DNA of 64,000 nucleotides from Thermodesulfovibrio sp. 3907-1M (GTDB lineage: Bacteria; Nitrospirota; Thermodesulfovibrionia; Thermodesulfovibrionales; Thermodesulfovibrionaceae), in NCBI RefSeq assembly GCF_040450955.1, contig NZ_CP144373.1, positions 1,654,486 through 1,718,485 on the forward strand, read 5' to 3'. The position numbers and the translations under genes were made by a program. Numbering within the stretch: position 1 is the first letter of the stretch; each line of letters opens with the position of its first letter. The notes under the pieces are model-generated. The model was not told the origin of the DNA, searched no databases, and saw only the letters and a list, made by a program, of their open reading frames with translations. Of the stretch, positions 47,589 through 56,705 are shown in pieces.

Positions 47589-47867
47589 TTATCCTATGTA
47601 AAAGTAAGAAGGGTCTTTTGGTAAGACTGCTATTCCCAGGGTATGCACTGTACAGTGTCCGTCAATTCTGAATATGTGAACTCTGTCTTCATATGGATTT
47701 ATCAGTCTTTTAAGCTTGCTTATAATGAATCTAACCTCTTCAGGTATTAAAAAACATTCATAAACAGAGCGTTGTCCACCGGTGCTGTAGCCTTTGAGAA
47801 AATATCTTATCTGTGCCAGTCTTCGTTCATCAGTTATATCATAGGCTATTATGAATAGACTCCTCAT
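47589..47867 (-). CDS. cas2: CRISPR adaptation protein Cas2
   Basis: A 92-residue Cas2: LFIIAYDITDERRLAQIRYF with the conserved aspartate, then GGQRSVYECFLIPEEV and PYEDRVHIFRIDG. It is transcribed just ahead of cas1, the reverse of the usual cas1-cas2 order, and mirrors the order of the second pair around a central cas1-cas1' block. Confidence 0.95.
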   Translation of the reverse strand: MRSLFIIAYDITDERRLAQIRYFLKGYSTGGQRSVYECFLIPEEVRFIISKLKRLINPYEDRVHIFRIDGHCTVHTLGIAVLPKDPSYFYIG

Positions 47868-47975
47868 CTTTAATTTTAAAATTCCTGTTGAGAAAATTTG
47901 TTGGAAAACAATATTCCAGAAACATTTCTATTTTAGTTTGCTCAGGATGCAAGAATTTGCTGGTTCTTAAATTGC

Positions 47976-48869
47976 TCAGATGTCAACTATTTCATATTTA
48001 CCCAGTCCAAAGCTTGTTCCTTTGCCTATATGAAGAATTTCACCAGCTTTCAGAAAAGGTATAAATGGAGCAAGACTGCCTTCATAGGTAATCTCGCCAA
48101 TGACACCACCGAGTTTCATTCTGGTATTTTGCCTTGATGAGTATCTCTCCCAATCATACCAGCGAATGTTTTCGTTTAAAATTCTGACTTTTTCTGCTTT
48201 TTCAATCAATGATTTTACATCAATTTGAGGCGGCTGTTTTCCGCAGTGAAAGTAACAAAGAAGAGTGAGTCTTCTTAGGAGTGAGCGAATAAGAATGTGA
48301 AAATCAAGCTTGTCTATAAGTTTCCGCTCATACTTTATTCTGATGGGAGTAAGGATATGTAAACATAACTTTGTATAATTTTTTTCACTCACTTCTTTAG
48401 GTTGTAGTATCAGGTTTCTAACATTGGTTGATAAAATCTTTGAAATACTGAATTTACCCCTGCCTTTGCCAATTCCCACATACCCAAGTTCTTTAAATGT
48501 AAAAGCAAAATATGGAGCGTAATCTATAGCATCTCCAATGAGTATTACCTTGAAGTTGAGTTCTTCTTCAGGCTGAAACGTATTTTTTCTGCTTAATGGT
48601 GGCTCAAAAATAAAGGGATGAGGAACTTTCTCATACTTATGCATGTTGAGAAACTCAGATGCTCCATCAGATACGGTTTCAAATACATAAGCATAAATGC
48701 ATTTTCCCTTAAGAGGACATTCTACGCAATTATATCGCTTAAGAACGCATGTAATCTGTCGGAAAACATTTCCAAAACCTCCTCTGAAAGCAGAACCCTT
48801 GAAATCTGGCAGTTTTAGCTCGGTTTCAGCTTTTATAGTAAATTCAAGAATTTTATAGTTTATCTGCAT
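47976..48869 (-). CDS. cas6: crRNA-processing endoribonuclease Cas6
   Basis: A 297-residue protein with the Cas6 C-terminal ferredoxin-like domain. N-terminal features are FKGSAFRGGFGNVFRQITC and four cysteines (CVLKRYNCVECPLKGKC). The middle has ELGYVGIGKGRGKF, and the glycine-rich loop near the end is HIGKGTSFGLGKYEI, the hallmark of this RAMP family. It cuts the array transcript within repeats. It overlaps csm5 by 17 bp; a gap of about 108 bp separates it from cas2 and may hold a separate promoter. Confidence 0.9.
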   Translation of the reverse strand: MQINYKILEFTIKAETELKLPDFKGSAFRGGFGNVFRQITCVLKRYNCVECPLKGKCIYAYVFETVSDGASEFLNMHKYEKVPHPFIFEPPLSRKNTFQPEEELNFKVILIGDAIDYAPYFAFTFKELGYVGIGKGRGKFSISKILSTNVRNLILQPKEVSEKNYTKLCLHILTPIRIKYERKLIDKLDFHILIRSLLRRLTLLCYFHCGKQPPQIDVKSLIEKAEKVRILNENIRWYDWERYSSRQNTRMKLGGVIGEITYEGSLAPFIPFLKAGEILHIGKGTSFGLGKYEIVDI

Positions 48870-49950
48870 TTACAACCTCAAGCATAACCCATCCAAAAGG
48901 TATTGTTTGACTGAGATTGTCTGGTCCCTTATCAGTACTGGCAAGCCAGATAGTGGTTGCTGTTCTGTCCCATCTTGAACCTTTTGCTGTTTTTATTTTT
49001 ATTTTTCTTACGCTTTTTATAGTAACAGCCTCTGCACCAGAGTGCTTTCCGATGCGAATAAGAAAATATCTCCTTTTAATAGCATCTATAAATGGCGATA
49101 TATTGGGCATTCTAAAGCCTTTATTTTTACGCAAATCAATTTCACCGTTAAAGATACCAGCGTAATGTGCATGGGCTTTAAGAAGAAGATTAAGAAAGTT
49201 AAGAGGTTCTCTTATACCAGAGTTTTCTAAAGGACTGTCTAAGCTTACATTGCCTCTAAAAATACTGCCTTCAGGAATAACTTCCAGAGGAATTGAAAGT
49301 GCTGAAACAGATGCTCTGAGTTTATTTACATTTATCTGATAGATAATTTTTGTTTTGACCTCATTGATAGGCTCAAAATCTGAAATTTTCAAAAGCCTGA
49401 AAGGATCTGTGGACATTTTCCCTTTAAGAATGCTCTCTTCAAGTTGTTCAGGACTTCTGGGATTGGCATTTTCTATTAGAGCCGTTTTATTTTGTGATTC
49501 TTCAAGTAGTCCTTCAAGATAACCAGTTCTAAGAGAACCCTTTACAGAACTTCCAGGAATCAGAGGTGTTTGTGTATAGGCATTAAAAAAGGTTCTTGGA
49601 ATATCAAATTCGTTGAAATTTCTTAAAATCTTTCCTTCCTCTCTTAATTGCTTTACCTCTCTATATCTTTCAGCTAACTTTTTTGGAATTGGAATAACTC
49701 TGCCATTTATTTTTCCTTTGCAACTGGCATAAAATCTATATAATTCAACAAGAGCTGTGGCTGATAGCTTTTCAGATATTCTTTTGAGTTCCTGCAATTC
49801 TTCATCTGTAAGGTTTTCTATGAATTGCCATAGATTAAAGTGGATCATTGTGCTATTGTCCGTATCTATGACAAACTCTGTAGGTTTATAACTCTCATCA
49901 CAGCCAATGTGAACAGGACTTAATACATGAAGTTTTACTTCGTAAATCAT
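48853..49950 (-). CDS. csm5: Type III-A effector subunit Csm5
   Basis: A 365-residue RAMP protein. It starts MIYEVKLHVLSPVHIGCDES with the typical S-P-V-H-I-G strand, then TPLIPGSSVKGSLRTGYLE (glycine-rich loop) and a C-terminal ATTIWLAS strand and PFGWVMLEV. Csm5 caps the 3' end of the crRNA in the Csm complex and helps its maturation. The start overlaps the csm4 stop by one base. The assignment uses motif order and operon position. Confidence 0.88.
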   Translation of the reverse strand: MIYEVKLHVLSPVHIGCDESYKPTEFVIDTDNSTMIHFNLWQFIENLTDEELQELKRISEKLSATALVELYRFYASCKGKINGRVIPIPKKLAERYREVKQLREEGKILRNFNEFDIPRTFFNAYTQTPLIPGSSVKGSLRTGYLEGLLEESQNKTALIENANPRSPEQLEESILKGKMSTDPFRLLKISDFEPINEVKTKIIYQINVNKLRASVSALSIPLEVIPEGSIFRGNVSLDSPLENSGIREPLNFLNLLLKAHAHYAGIFNGEIDLRKNKGFRMPNISPFIDAIKRRYFLIRIGKHSGAEAVTIKSVRKIKIKTAKGSRWDRTATTIWLASTDKGPDNLSQTIPFGWVMLEVVNADKL

Positions 49951-50879
49951 TATCGCACCTCCACAGGTAAAACCAGGGAGTATCCCTGTGTTACTGTTTC
50001 AGGGACTGTCTTTGAGAGATTTCTTACACTCATGCCGATGTAGGGTTTCTGAGTGTATTGTGCTGGAATTATTACCGCTGCTTCATCAGCAAATATCACC
50101 GGATTTTTGAATGGATTTTTTGACTTTGCAAGGAAGCTTCCATGGCGTCCAAATCTGATAAAAGGAGAAAAGTAGATTTCCTTAACTTCTTCTTTCTTTG
50201 GAACAGAAGGAGCAAGGGTGTATAGGGCATTGAAATTTTGAGAAGCATTTGAAAGCTGAATTTCTTTGCTTTCTATTACCTCAAACTTACCATATCCAAC
50301 AGTTGCATCCTTGCCAAATCCATATTTCCCTACTCTTGATAATGCTTCTTCAAAGGAATCAATGGTTATGTCTTGTCTTATTCCTGCAAATATGGCAAGC
50401 TCACAGTTGAAGTAAAATCTGTCAACCGTGTATGGATTAAAAGGGGGTTCACCTGTTGTGCCGCTAATTCTATTTATGGTGCATCTTGTCTGAGTATCTT
50501 CCTCTATAAAGTTTATTTTTTCGTATTCAATCTCGTTCAGTGGTTTAAGAGGTATTTCAAAGGCAAAGTAGTTTTTGCTCTTTAATTCCTTTCTTTTTTG
50601 CACAAATTCTTCCTCTGTGAGTTTAAAAAGCTTAAACAAAGGCAATGATGGACGTTTCAGATAAATTTTTTCATCTATAAAAGGGAAAGCAGAGGATACA
50701 ATTATAAAGGGATTTTCCTCATAGTCTTTGAGAAGCTCCTTGAGAGGTTTTCCAAAAAGTTGAGGGTCATAAACTGCCTGCCAGCAGAGATGTCCAAAGA
50801 GGCTATCTCCTTTAATAGGGCTTCCAAAGCCTGTTAGAGGTTTTATTTTTACAATATAAGTTTTCAAATTTACCCCCAT
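49950..50879 (-). CDS. csm4: Type III-A effector subunit Csm4
   Basis: A 309-residue RAMP protein: YIVKIKPLTGFGSPIKGDSLFGHLCW, a Csm4-type N-terminus, then NRISGTTGEPPFNPYTVDRF and VGKYGFGKDATVGYGKFEV, the glycine-rich loop. Csm4 binds the crRNA 5' handle and contacts Cas10. The ATG is at 50879, but GGGGG just downstream could serve a TTG at 50867 instead. It overlaps csm3 by 10 bp. Confidence 0.88.
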   Translation of the reverse strand: MGVNLKTYIVKIKPLTGFGSPIKGDSLFGHLCWQAVYDPQLFGKPLKELLKDYEENPFIIVSSAFPFIDEKIYLKRPSLPLFKLFKLTEEEFVQKRKELKSKNYFAFEIPLKPLNEIEYEKINFIEEDTQTRCTINRISGTTGEPPFNPYTVDRFYFNCELAIFAGIRQDITIDSFEEALSRVGKYGFGKDATVGYGKFEVIESKEIQLSNASQNFNALYTLAPSVPKKEEVKEIYFSPFIRFGRHGSFLAKSKNPFKNPVIFADEAAVIIPAQYTQKPYIGMSVRNLSKTVPETVTQGYSLVLPVEVR

Positions 50880-51598
50880 AGCTTTAAAGAGTTAAATTTT
50901 TCCCTTATTTGTTTATCGTAAAATTGGAACTCAATTTTTCCGTATCCACGACTTCCTGAACCTCCAAGAGAGTCCATCTCAAGAAGTTTCAACCCTGTAA
51001 GTAAATAGTTTTCAAAGAGCTCTTCATCTTCATCGTCAAGAATTTTAAAGTAAACTTCAAAATCAAATTTAGCGCCTGCTGGAACTCTCTCAATAAATCT
51101 TGGATCCTTTGCTGTTCCTGTAATGCGATTTATTCTGTTTTCAGATTTTACTTCTATGTAACTCCACTGTTTTTCTTCAGCTTCTTTTTTGAAATCTTCA
51201 CTGAGGCTACAGTCACTGAAAGATACCCTCGTTGGTCCAAACTCTACAAGTAATTCTTCATCAGATGCAGCTGAACCAAATACTTTGAGTATGTTTTTTA
51301 TGTGTTTTTTAACATCGCCGTTTGCTCTTCTGTAAAGTTCGCAGGAGGCAAGACCACCAGATTTTTTGTAATCTTCAGTTTTTGCAGATTCTGCAACAAC
51401 ACCGTAGTAGTATTCAAGAAGACTTCTTATTTTGCCTTTTAGTGATGAGCCAGGAATGTAGGGTTCCTGGGTATGGGGGTGTTTTATCACAGGATTGTCT
51501 GTGCCTCCTATCTGCATTTCCATGTTGCCTGAGCCAATGTGAAGTCCTGTTCTAAGAATTATTTTGCCTTTGATTGTTTTGATTTCCTTTAGTTTCAT
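50870..51598 (-). CDS. csm3: Type III-A backbone subunit Csm3 (target RNase)
   Basis: A 242-residue RAMP protein. It has GKIILRTGLHIGSGNMEMQI, then GGTDNPVIKHPHTQEPYIPG, whose aspartate corresponds to the catalytic residue that cuts target RNA at 6-nt intervals, SSLKGKIRSLLEYY, and a C-terminal loop DSLGGSGSRGYGKIEF. Several copies line the crRNA. The ATG overlaps the csm2 stop in an ATGA junction. Confidence 0.92.
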   Translation of the reverse strand: MKLKEIKTIKGKIILRTGLHIGSGNMEMQIGGTDNPVIKHPHTQEPYIPGSSLKGKIRSLLEYYYGVVAESAKTEDYKKSGGLASCELYRRANGDVKKHIKNILKVFGSAASDEELLVEFGPTRVSFSDCSLSEDFKKEAEEKQWSYIEVKSENRINRITGTAKDPRFIERVPAGAKFDFEVYFKILDDEDEELFENYLLTGLKLLEMDSLGGSGSRGYGKIEFQFYDKQIREKFNSLKLWG

Positions 51599-52023
51599 CG
51601 GCTGCCTCCTTTATCTAATTTTTCATCGTAGTATTTGTAAAAGCCCATGAAGGCTTCAAAAAATTTTACAAAGACATCAAAGTCTCTTTTATTTTTAATC
51701 TGACTTAACGCTTTTTGTATAAACTCTCTAAAATCTTCTGTGATAAGTTTTCTTCCTTCAGCATAATATGCTTTGGCATTAAGAATCTTAATGTAAGGAA
51801 GCATTTTCTGGAATTCTTCCTCGTTTTTTACTCTTCCATGAAAGATTAAAACTTCATCGTAAAACTTTCTAAGCTGGGAAATTTTGTTTCTGTCTTTATT
51901 GTTTTTACCTGCTGTTTTAATTTGCTCTGCCCATTTATTCGCTACCTCTGAGAACAGTTCTGGATTAACAAGACCTTTAACTTCATCTTTCCAGAATTTG
52001 ATTTCTGGTAGTTTAGTATTCAT
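51595..52023 (-). CDS. csm2: Type III-A small subunit Csm2
   Basis: A 142-residue helical protein: MNTKLPEIKFWKDEVKGLVN, then FSEVANKWAEQIKT, and SQLRKFYDEVLIFHGRV. The S-Q-I/L-R-K-F-Y-D/N motif is the Csm2 hallmark. It forms the belly filament against Csm3. ATG 52023 is used because AGGAGGAAAGC precedes it and it overlaps the cas10 stop; a longer in-frame start would lie inside cas10. Confidence 0.92.
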   Translation of the reverse strand: MNTKLPEIKFWKDEVKGLVNPELFSEVANKWAEQIKTAGKNNKDRNKISQLRKFYDEVLIFHGRVKNEEEFQKMLPYIKILNAKAYYAEGRKLITEDFREFIQKALSQIKNKRDFDVFVKFFEAFMGFYKYYDEKLDKGGSR

Positions 52024-54593
52024 GCTTTCCTCCTCATGTAAATTGTTTGCCATAAGGGAATCCTGAAGGATTCCCTGTATTTTTCTATCCAGATTACGAG
52101 TTTTGATAGGACTTCTTCTACTGTTTTAATTCTCTCTTCTCTGTTTTTCCCTTTTGCAATGTTTCTTGTGGCAAAATAATGAAGTTTTGCTCTCCATATT
52201 AGAGGATTAAGTTTTTCATGGATTAATTGTCGTTTCAGTATCTCTTTCTCCTCTTCAGCAAGCTGTCTCAGCTCGTTTAGTTTATACAGGAAAGAAATGG
52301 TTATAAGTTCGTCATCAAACCAGCTTTCCAGTTCCTGTCTAATTTTTTCCAATTCTTCAATACTGCTCCATTCAACAGGACAATTAAATATTGTTATCTT
52401 GTTTTTCCCACTATTTTTTGCTTTTTCCAGTGCTTTCTCTGAAGCTTCAGCCATTTTGAGCACAGGGGTTTCAGGTTGAGTAATATATACTCCTGCTGAG
52501 AGAGTAATTTCACTGTTGTTACAGCAGTATCTGTAAAAATCCTCTGACAGTCTCATTGAAAATCTCGTTATTTCACTCCACGGAGCAATGAGAAAGAGGT
52601 CATCTCCTCCGGCAAAAATTGTATAGATGTTTTTAAACTCTGTTTTACAAAGATATGGTAGATAAAGTGTAAAAAAGAGGTTAAGCTGGCGTGAAAGTGC
52701 TGCATATCTTGAGAAAGTTCTCTTTTCAGGTCTTAATCCTTTAGTAAATATGGTTCCGAGATTATCAATGTCGGCTTTAAAAACTCCCAGAGCATCCACT
52801 CCATTCATCCCCTGCTCTGTTTTCTGTAAAGCAAGTCTTGCGATATGATGAAAGTTAAGAATTGCCTGGTTTTGAATAGCTTCAATAGTTTCTTCTTTAT
52901 CTGATTCTCCATAAGTTATTTTTTCAATCTCATTTTTATATTCTGGGGTAAACCTTGGAACATAGCCGTTTATAAGTTTAATTGAAACAAAATCATCAAG
53001 AATATTCTCATTTTTCCAGAGAGAATTAATGTTCCAGTAATGAATTATTTTGTTCTGTCTTACGAGTTCTGAGAGTCTTCCTGGGAGAAAACTTACCTGA
53101 TACTTATCAAAAACTGGCATTTTTAGTGTTTCGTGAAGTTCTGCATCAGCTGTTGCTACAACAAGAGTATCTTTCTTAACAAGATTTTCCCCAATTTTTA
53201 CGTGATCATGACAGATATCACATAGGTAGTCTTCATTTATTTGATTTTCAAGTTTTGCTGCTCTTCGATTGCAAAGGGAACATACTCCAGCATCGGAAAA
53301 TGTATCAAGATATCTTGCAGTAGATTTAGTGCCTCCATATAGAGTAAGATCTAATTTTTTGAGTTTTCTTTCCTCAGATGCATTTCCAATCGCTCTTAAA
53401 ACTCTACCAAGACTGTCTCCGCTACAAATGAAATCATCTGGTGAGGCTTCAATCCAGCTCAGACCAATGCTTACCTCTCCATAAAAGTTTTTTACAAGCC
53501 AGTGGTTTATTTCATCTTCTGCTTCTTTCACTGCATTAATATGTTTTTCAGTGTTGGGGGCTAAAATTTTGAATTTTCCTGCTGCATTCGTAACAATTGA
53601 TGTGAAAGGTAAGTTTAGTTTGTCAAGGATAAAATCTGCAGCAAGCTCACTTAATAGAGAAACATAAAAGGATCTACCTCTCAGTAATTTTGCTGCATGT
53701 TTAGCAGTAGAGCCACCTTCTGAAAATATAAAATCCTGAATTCCGTAAAAATTTCCCTCAATTAAAAGAAATTTCTTGATATCTCTTGCTTTTATTGAAT
53801 TTTCATCCATTGAATCTGTTGAGAGATGATAAAGATACATGGCAATTGCTAAAGCAGAAGTAAGTCTTCCATGATCATAAAGAGAGATATCTGAAATAAT
53901 CTCTTCAAACCTGCCTTGAGCCTCTTTAAGTGTGGCTGATGGGATCAATGTTGTGAAAACAAAAAGTGCTGAATCAAGATGTTCCATCCAGAGTCTGGGA
54001 GAGTCTTTATGAGGGAGATTCTTAAAAACTTTAACAAATTTCTGATAAAGCTCAGAATAAGCCTGTCCCGTAACATTCTGTTTCTCTATGGGGAAAATAT
54101 TTACGGGAGAAATTTCTCTTACAGGATAGGAAAAACGGAACTCCTGGGAGCTAACTGCTTTCCAGTTTTCGGTAATAGAAATATCCTCAAATATTGACAG
54201 TAAAGGAATCTCCTTTGCTTTTCTCACACTTTCTTCTTTTTCTTCAAATTCTCTTCTCTCGATGCCACTGCTTATGCAATCAGCTTCCTGAATTATTATT
54301 TGTTCTGGAGAATCTGAGTCTGGTCTGTGGTGTTTTGCGCATAGATTTACGATAGAATCTTTTGGAGAGGAATATTCTGTAAATTGGCTAGGAAAGTATT
54401 CGCTCATTTCATCAATAAAGTAAGCTGTATAGAGAGCATGCTTGTGAGTATAATGCCAGTGGGTTTTTGGTTGATATAGTGCTTGATTATTATCTATGTA
54501 TTTCTGTGGTATCTTCAATTCAGCCCTTTCCATGAATTTTCCGATGTCATGCAGCATGCCTGCCAAAGCAATTTTTAAGATTTTAAAGCTCAT
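52020..54593 (-). CDS. cas10: Cas10/Csm1, HD nuclease and cyclic-oligoadenylate synthase
   Basis: An 857-residue large subunit. The N-terminal HD domain has ALAGMLHDIGKFMERAE and a later KHRHP-like AKHHRPDSDSP. A zinc site has CSLCNRRAAK and CDICHDH. The second palm domain has GVFKADIDNLGTIF and IYTIFAGGDDLFLIAPW, so the GGDD cyclase motif is intact. The C-terminal helical domain follows (SSIEELEKIRQELESWFDD). Both outputs, target-activated ssDNA cutting and cyclic oligoadenylate synthesis, are therefore predicted. AAGGAG precedes the start. Confidence 0.95.
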   Translation of the reverse strand: MSFKILKIALAGMLHDIGKFMERAELKIPQKYIDNNQALYQPKTHWHYTHKHALYTAYFIDEMSEYFPSQFTEYSSPKDSIVNLCAKHHRPDSDSPEQIIIQEADCISSGIERREFEEKEESVRKAKEIPLLSIFEDISITENWKAVSSQEFRFSYPVREISPVNIFPIEKQNVTGQAYSELYQKFVKVFKNLPHKDSPRLWMEHLDSALFVFTTLIPSATLKEAQGRFEEIISDISLYDHGRLTSALAIAMYLYHLSTDSMDENSIKARDIKKFLLIEGNFYGIQDFIFSEGGSTAKHAAKLLRGRSFYVSLLSELAADFILDKLNLPFTSIVTNAAGKFKILAPNTEKHINAVKEAEDEINHWLVKNFYGEVSIGLSWIEASPDDFICSGDSLGRVLRAIGNASEERKLKKLDLTLYGGTKSTARYLDTFSDAGVCSLCNRRAAKLENQINEDYLCDICHDHVKIGENLVKKDTLVVATADAELHETLKMPVFDKYQVSFLPGRLSELVRQNKIIHYWNINSLWKNENILDDFVSIKLINGYVPRFTPEYKNEIEKITYGESDKEETIEAIQNQAILNFHHIARLALQKTEQGMNGVDALGVFKADIDNLGTIFTKGLRPEKRTFSRYAALSRQLNLFFTLYLPYLCKTEFKNIYTIFAGGDDLFLIAPWSEITRFSMRLSEDFYRYCCNNSEITLSAGVYITQPETPVLKMAEASEKALEKAKNSGKNKITIFNCPVEWSSIEELEKIRQELESWFDDELITISFLYKLNELRQLAEEEKEILKRQLIHEKLNPLIWRAKLHYFATRNIAKGKNREERIKTVEEVLSKLVIWIEKYRESFRIPLWQTIYMRRKA

Positions 54594-54687
54594 AACTTTT
54601 CTCCTTGCGTCTTATTGAGTCATTTCAAATCTATTTTATCTTAAGTTTTTTCAATTTTTTTTCAAAAACAATGTTGCTGCAATATTT

Positions 54688-55821
54688 TTATTTAATTTTT
54701 ATTTTTCTTCTGTCAACAGCAATACCATAGGTAGTTGCACCATATCGCCTAATAGAGTTAATTTTGCAATGTATAGCTTTATCGGGTAGAGCCTGAAAAA
54801 TTGAATTATTTATTTTGCTTATGTAACTTCTTATAGTGTATAGACTCAGTTTTTTTCTTATTTTTTCCTCTACTTCTTCCGCTGAAACTAAGGCAGGTTT
54901 GTAAGCTTCTGAATAAAACCTGGCAAACCATTTTACCAGAGGCTCCTCTGTAATCTGAATTAGCGATACATAGCAGTCAGTGCAGCTACTACAAACTCTT
55001 TTTCTGGTGCATGAAAGTTTTTGTTGAAGTAATGTGGCATACAGAGCAATGAAAGCTGGATTCAGGGTAAGGCAAACTCCTGCAATTTCCAGTTTTCGCT
55101 CTTTTACATCAAGAATTATTTCAGGCTGAAAGCCTCCAAGATTAATTTCTGATTGAGTCTCCCGTATGAGTTCTTTAAAGTTTTTTCCATGAAACTGAAT
55201 CTTTCCAGAAAACCTTACAAAAGGAAGTTCCATAAGCTCAATTTTTGCTTTCTCTGTGCTTATTTCTTTTATTGTGCCGTCTTGAAGTCTGCACTTTATA
55301 AACTTTTCTTTTTTCGGTTTATAGAAAAACTCTGGATTTGATTCAAACTCTGGTGAAACAAGCACATGATAAAGCCTGTCATGTGGGCGTCCGAAAAGCT
55401 CCATTGCAGAGCCAAGATAAAAGCTCATTGTTTTTCTTCCACCTGTAAGAGAGCAATGAAGTCTTGTAGAACTGTCTTTTGTGAGCTCTTTTATTAAAGA
55501 GATGATTGTGTCGGCTGTTGCCTCGCTATGAGAAGAATCTCTTATGTCCTCAATTTCATTGTCATTTTTATCTTTTATTACAATGACCTGCGAAGGCTTG
55601 ATTTCAACATAAGGGAGATTGTATTCAACGAGAAACTGTTTTAAAATTTCTTTTTTAATCAATGCATTTTCAATCTGTTTCCTGCCAACAGATGTTGTTA
55701 TTATATATATCTCATCAATGTAAACTGGAGGCTCTTTATTGGCGAGAGCATAAAGGGTTTCTGTAATAATCTGAGGAGTTCCACCTATAACACAAACGAG
55801 AATTTCTTTAAATTTTTTCAT
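54688..55821 (-). CDS. CARF-domain CRISPR protein, NE0113/TIGR02584-like
   Basis: A 377-residue protein. The N-terminal CARF-like domain has EILVCVIGGTPQIITETLYA and a ligand loop TRLHCSLTGGRKTMSFYLGSA. Residues about 250-300 have a cysteine cluster (CTRKRVCSSCTDC), and the C-terminus resembles a winged helix (TIRSYISKINNSIFQ, then YGATTYGI). No HEPN or PD-DExK motif is seen. Members are reported as ring-nuclease-like or CARF-wHTH sensors; the exact role here is inferred. It overlaps the next gene upstream by 14 bp. Confidence 0.78.
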   Translation of the reverse strand: MKKFKEILVCVIGGTPQIITETLYALANKEPPVYIDEIYIITTSVGRKQIENALIKKEILKQFLVEYNLPYVEIKPSQVIVIKDKNDNEIEDIRDSSHSEATADTIISLIKELTKDSSTRLHCSLTGGRKTMSFYLGSAMELFGRPHDRLYHVLVSPEFESNPEFFYKPKKEKFIKCRLQDGTIKEISTEKAKIELMELPFVRFSGKIQFHGKNFKELIRETQSEINLGGFQPEIILDVKERKLEIAGVCLTLNPAFIALYATLLQQKLSCTRKRVCSSCTDCYVSLIQITEEPLVKWFARFYSEAYKPALVSAEEVEEKIRKKLSLYTIRSYISKINNSIFQALPDKAIHCKINSIRRYGATTYGIAVDRRKIKIK

Positions 55822-56629
55822 TTGATTCAGCTATAAACAGTAACCCCCTGTTGGTTATCCACAGAGCTTTCTGTGATTCATCGGGTAGTCTTGCTATGAG
55901 TCCGTAAATCTCAAGTCTTTCAATTTCTTCTTCATAGTTTTTTTCCAGTTCTTCATAGTCTCTACTGGTGAAAACTCTTTTTTCTGCTAATTTTTTAAGA
56001 AGTTCAAGCTCTTTTCCTTTTGGAAGGTAAAATAGTTTTGGTAAAAATACAACTTCGTGAAATTCCTCGTTCATATAATAAATCTGGCAGTCTGTAAGAA
56101 TTCCTGCCAGAGCAGTGGCAATTACATGGGCTTTAAGTCCTCCAGTGGGATTGAAAAATACTCTGTAACCCTGTTTCTTTTTTGTATTGGCAAGACAAAT
56201 TAATCTGTCAAGAAGCTCTGAAATGCCGAGCTTAAATTTATCTATGGCGTAAGAAGGTTCATAATACTTTGCCTCCCAGAAATATCCGCTTATTTCATAG
56301 GGTGTATAAATTTCATATCCTGCATCCTTCAGAAACTGCTCAATTGCCAGTCTGCAGAGTTCATTTGATGCAGTTTTTGTGCCGAATAGATAAACTTCAA
56401 TGGAATTCGGGGATTTTCCCTCAACAACCCTTAAAAATGTATTCATCTCAGCAGAGTTTTTCATTGGTGAGCTTTTCAGGAAGTTCACAAGTTTATGAAT
56501 TTCAATGTCAGAATTGAGAAGCTTCTGCCAGTAATCTTCGTCAGAAATTTTTCTCTCAGGAAAAATTCCTGCTTTCTGCGCATTTGTTAAAAGAGATATA
56601 CCTGTACTTATTATGTGAAGCTCTTTCAT
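55808..56629 (-). CDS. CARF-domain CRISPR protein, APE2256/TIGR02619-like
   Basis: A 273-residue protein, first gene of the cas operon. The CARF domain starts MKELHIISTGISLLTN, with VYLFGTKTASNELCRL and the loop VFFNPTGGLKAHVIATALAG. The C-terminal part is winged-helix-like (LKKLAEKRVFTSRDYEELEK, then GLIARLPD). No HEPN motif is visible. Related proteins include archaeal ring nucleases that degrade cyclic tetra-adenylate, so this may be the off switch of the system. Confidence 0.78.
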   Translation of the reverse strand: MKELHIISTGISLLTNAQKAGIFPERKISDEDYWQKLLNSDIEIHKLVNFLKSSPMKNSAEMNTFLRVVEGKSPNSIEVYLFGTKTASNELCRLAIEQFLKDAGYEIYTPYEISGYFWEAKYYEPSYAIDKFKLGISELLDRLICLANTKKKQGYRVFFNPTGGLKAHVIATALAGILTDCQIYYMNEEFHEVVFLPKLFYLPKGKELELLKKLAEKRVFTSRDYEELEKNYEEEIERLEIYGLIARLPDESQKALWITNRGLLFIAESNEKI

Positions 56630-56647
56630 TGCTTTAAGAATTTATTT

Positions 56648-56677
56648 ATTAAAAACATAGATGGCTAAAAAAGTCAA
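56648..56677 (-). promoter_or_regulatory. Promoter candidate of the type III-A cas operon
   Basis: On the minus strand TTGACT (56672-56677), an 18-bp spacer and TTTAAT (56648-56653), predicting a start near 56641, about 12 nt before the first ATG. No ribosome-binding site is seen in that short leader. Confidence 0.55.
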
Positions 56678-56705
56678 GAGATTTTGATTTATGTTTGCGA
56701 TTAGT

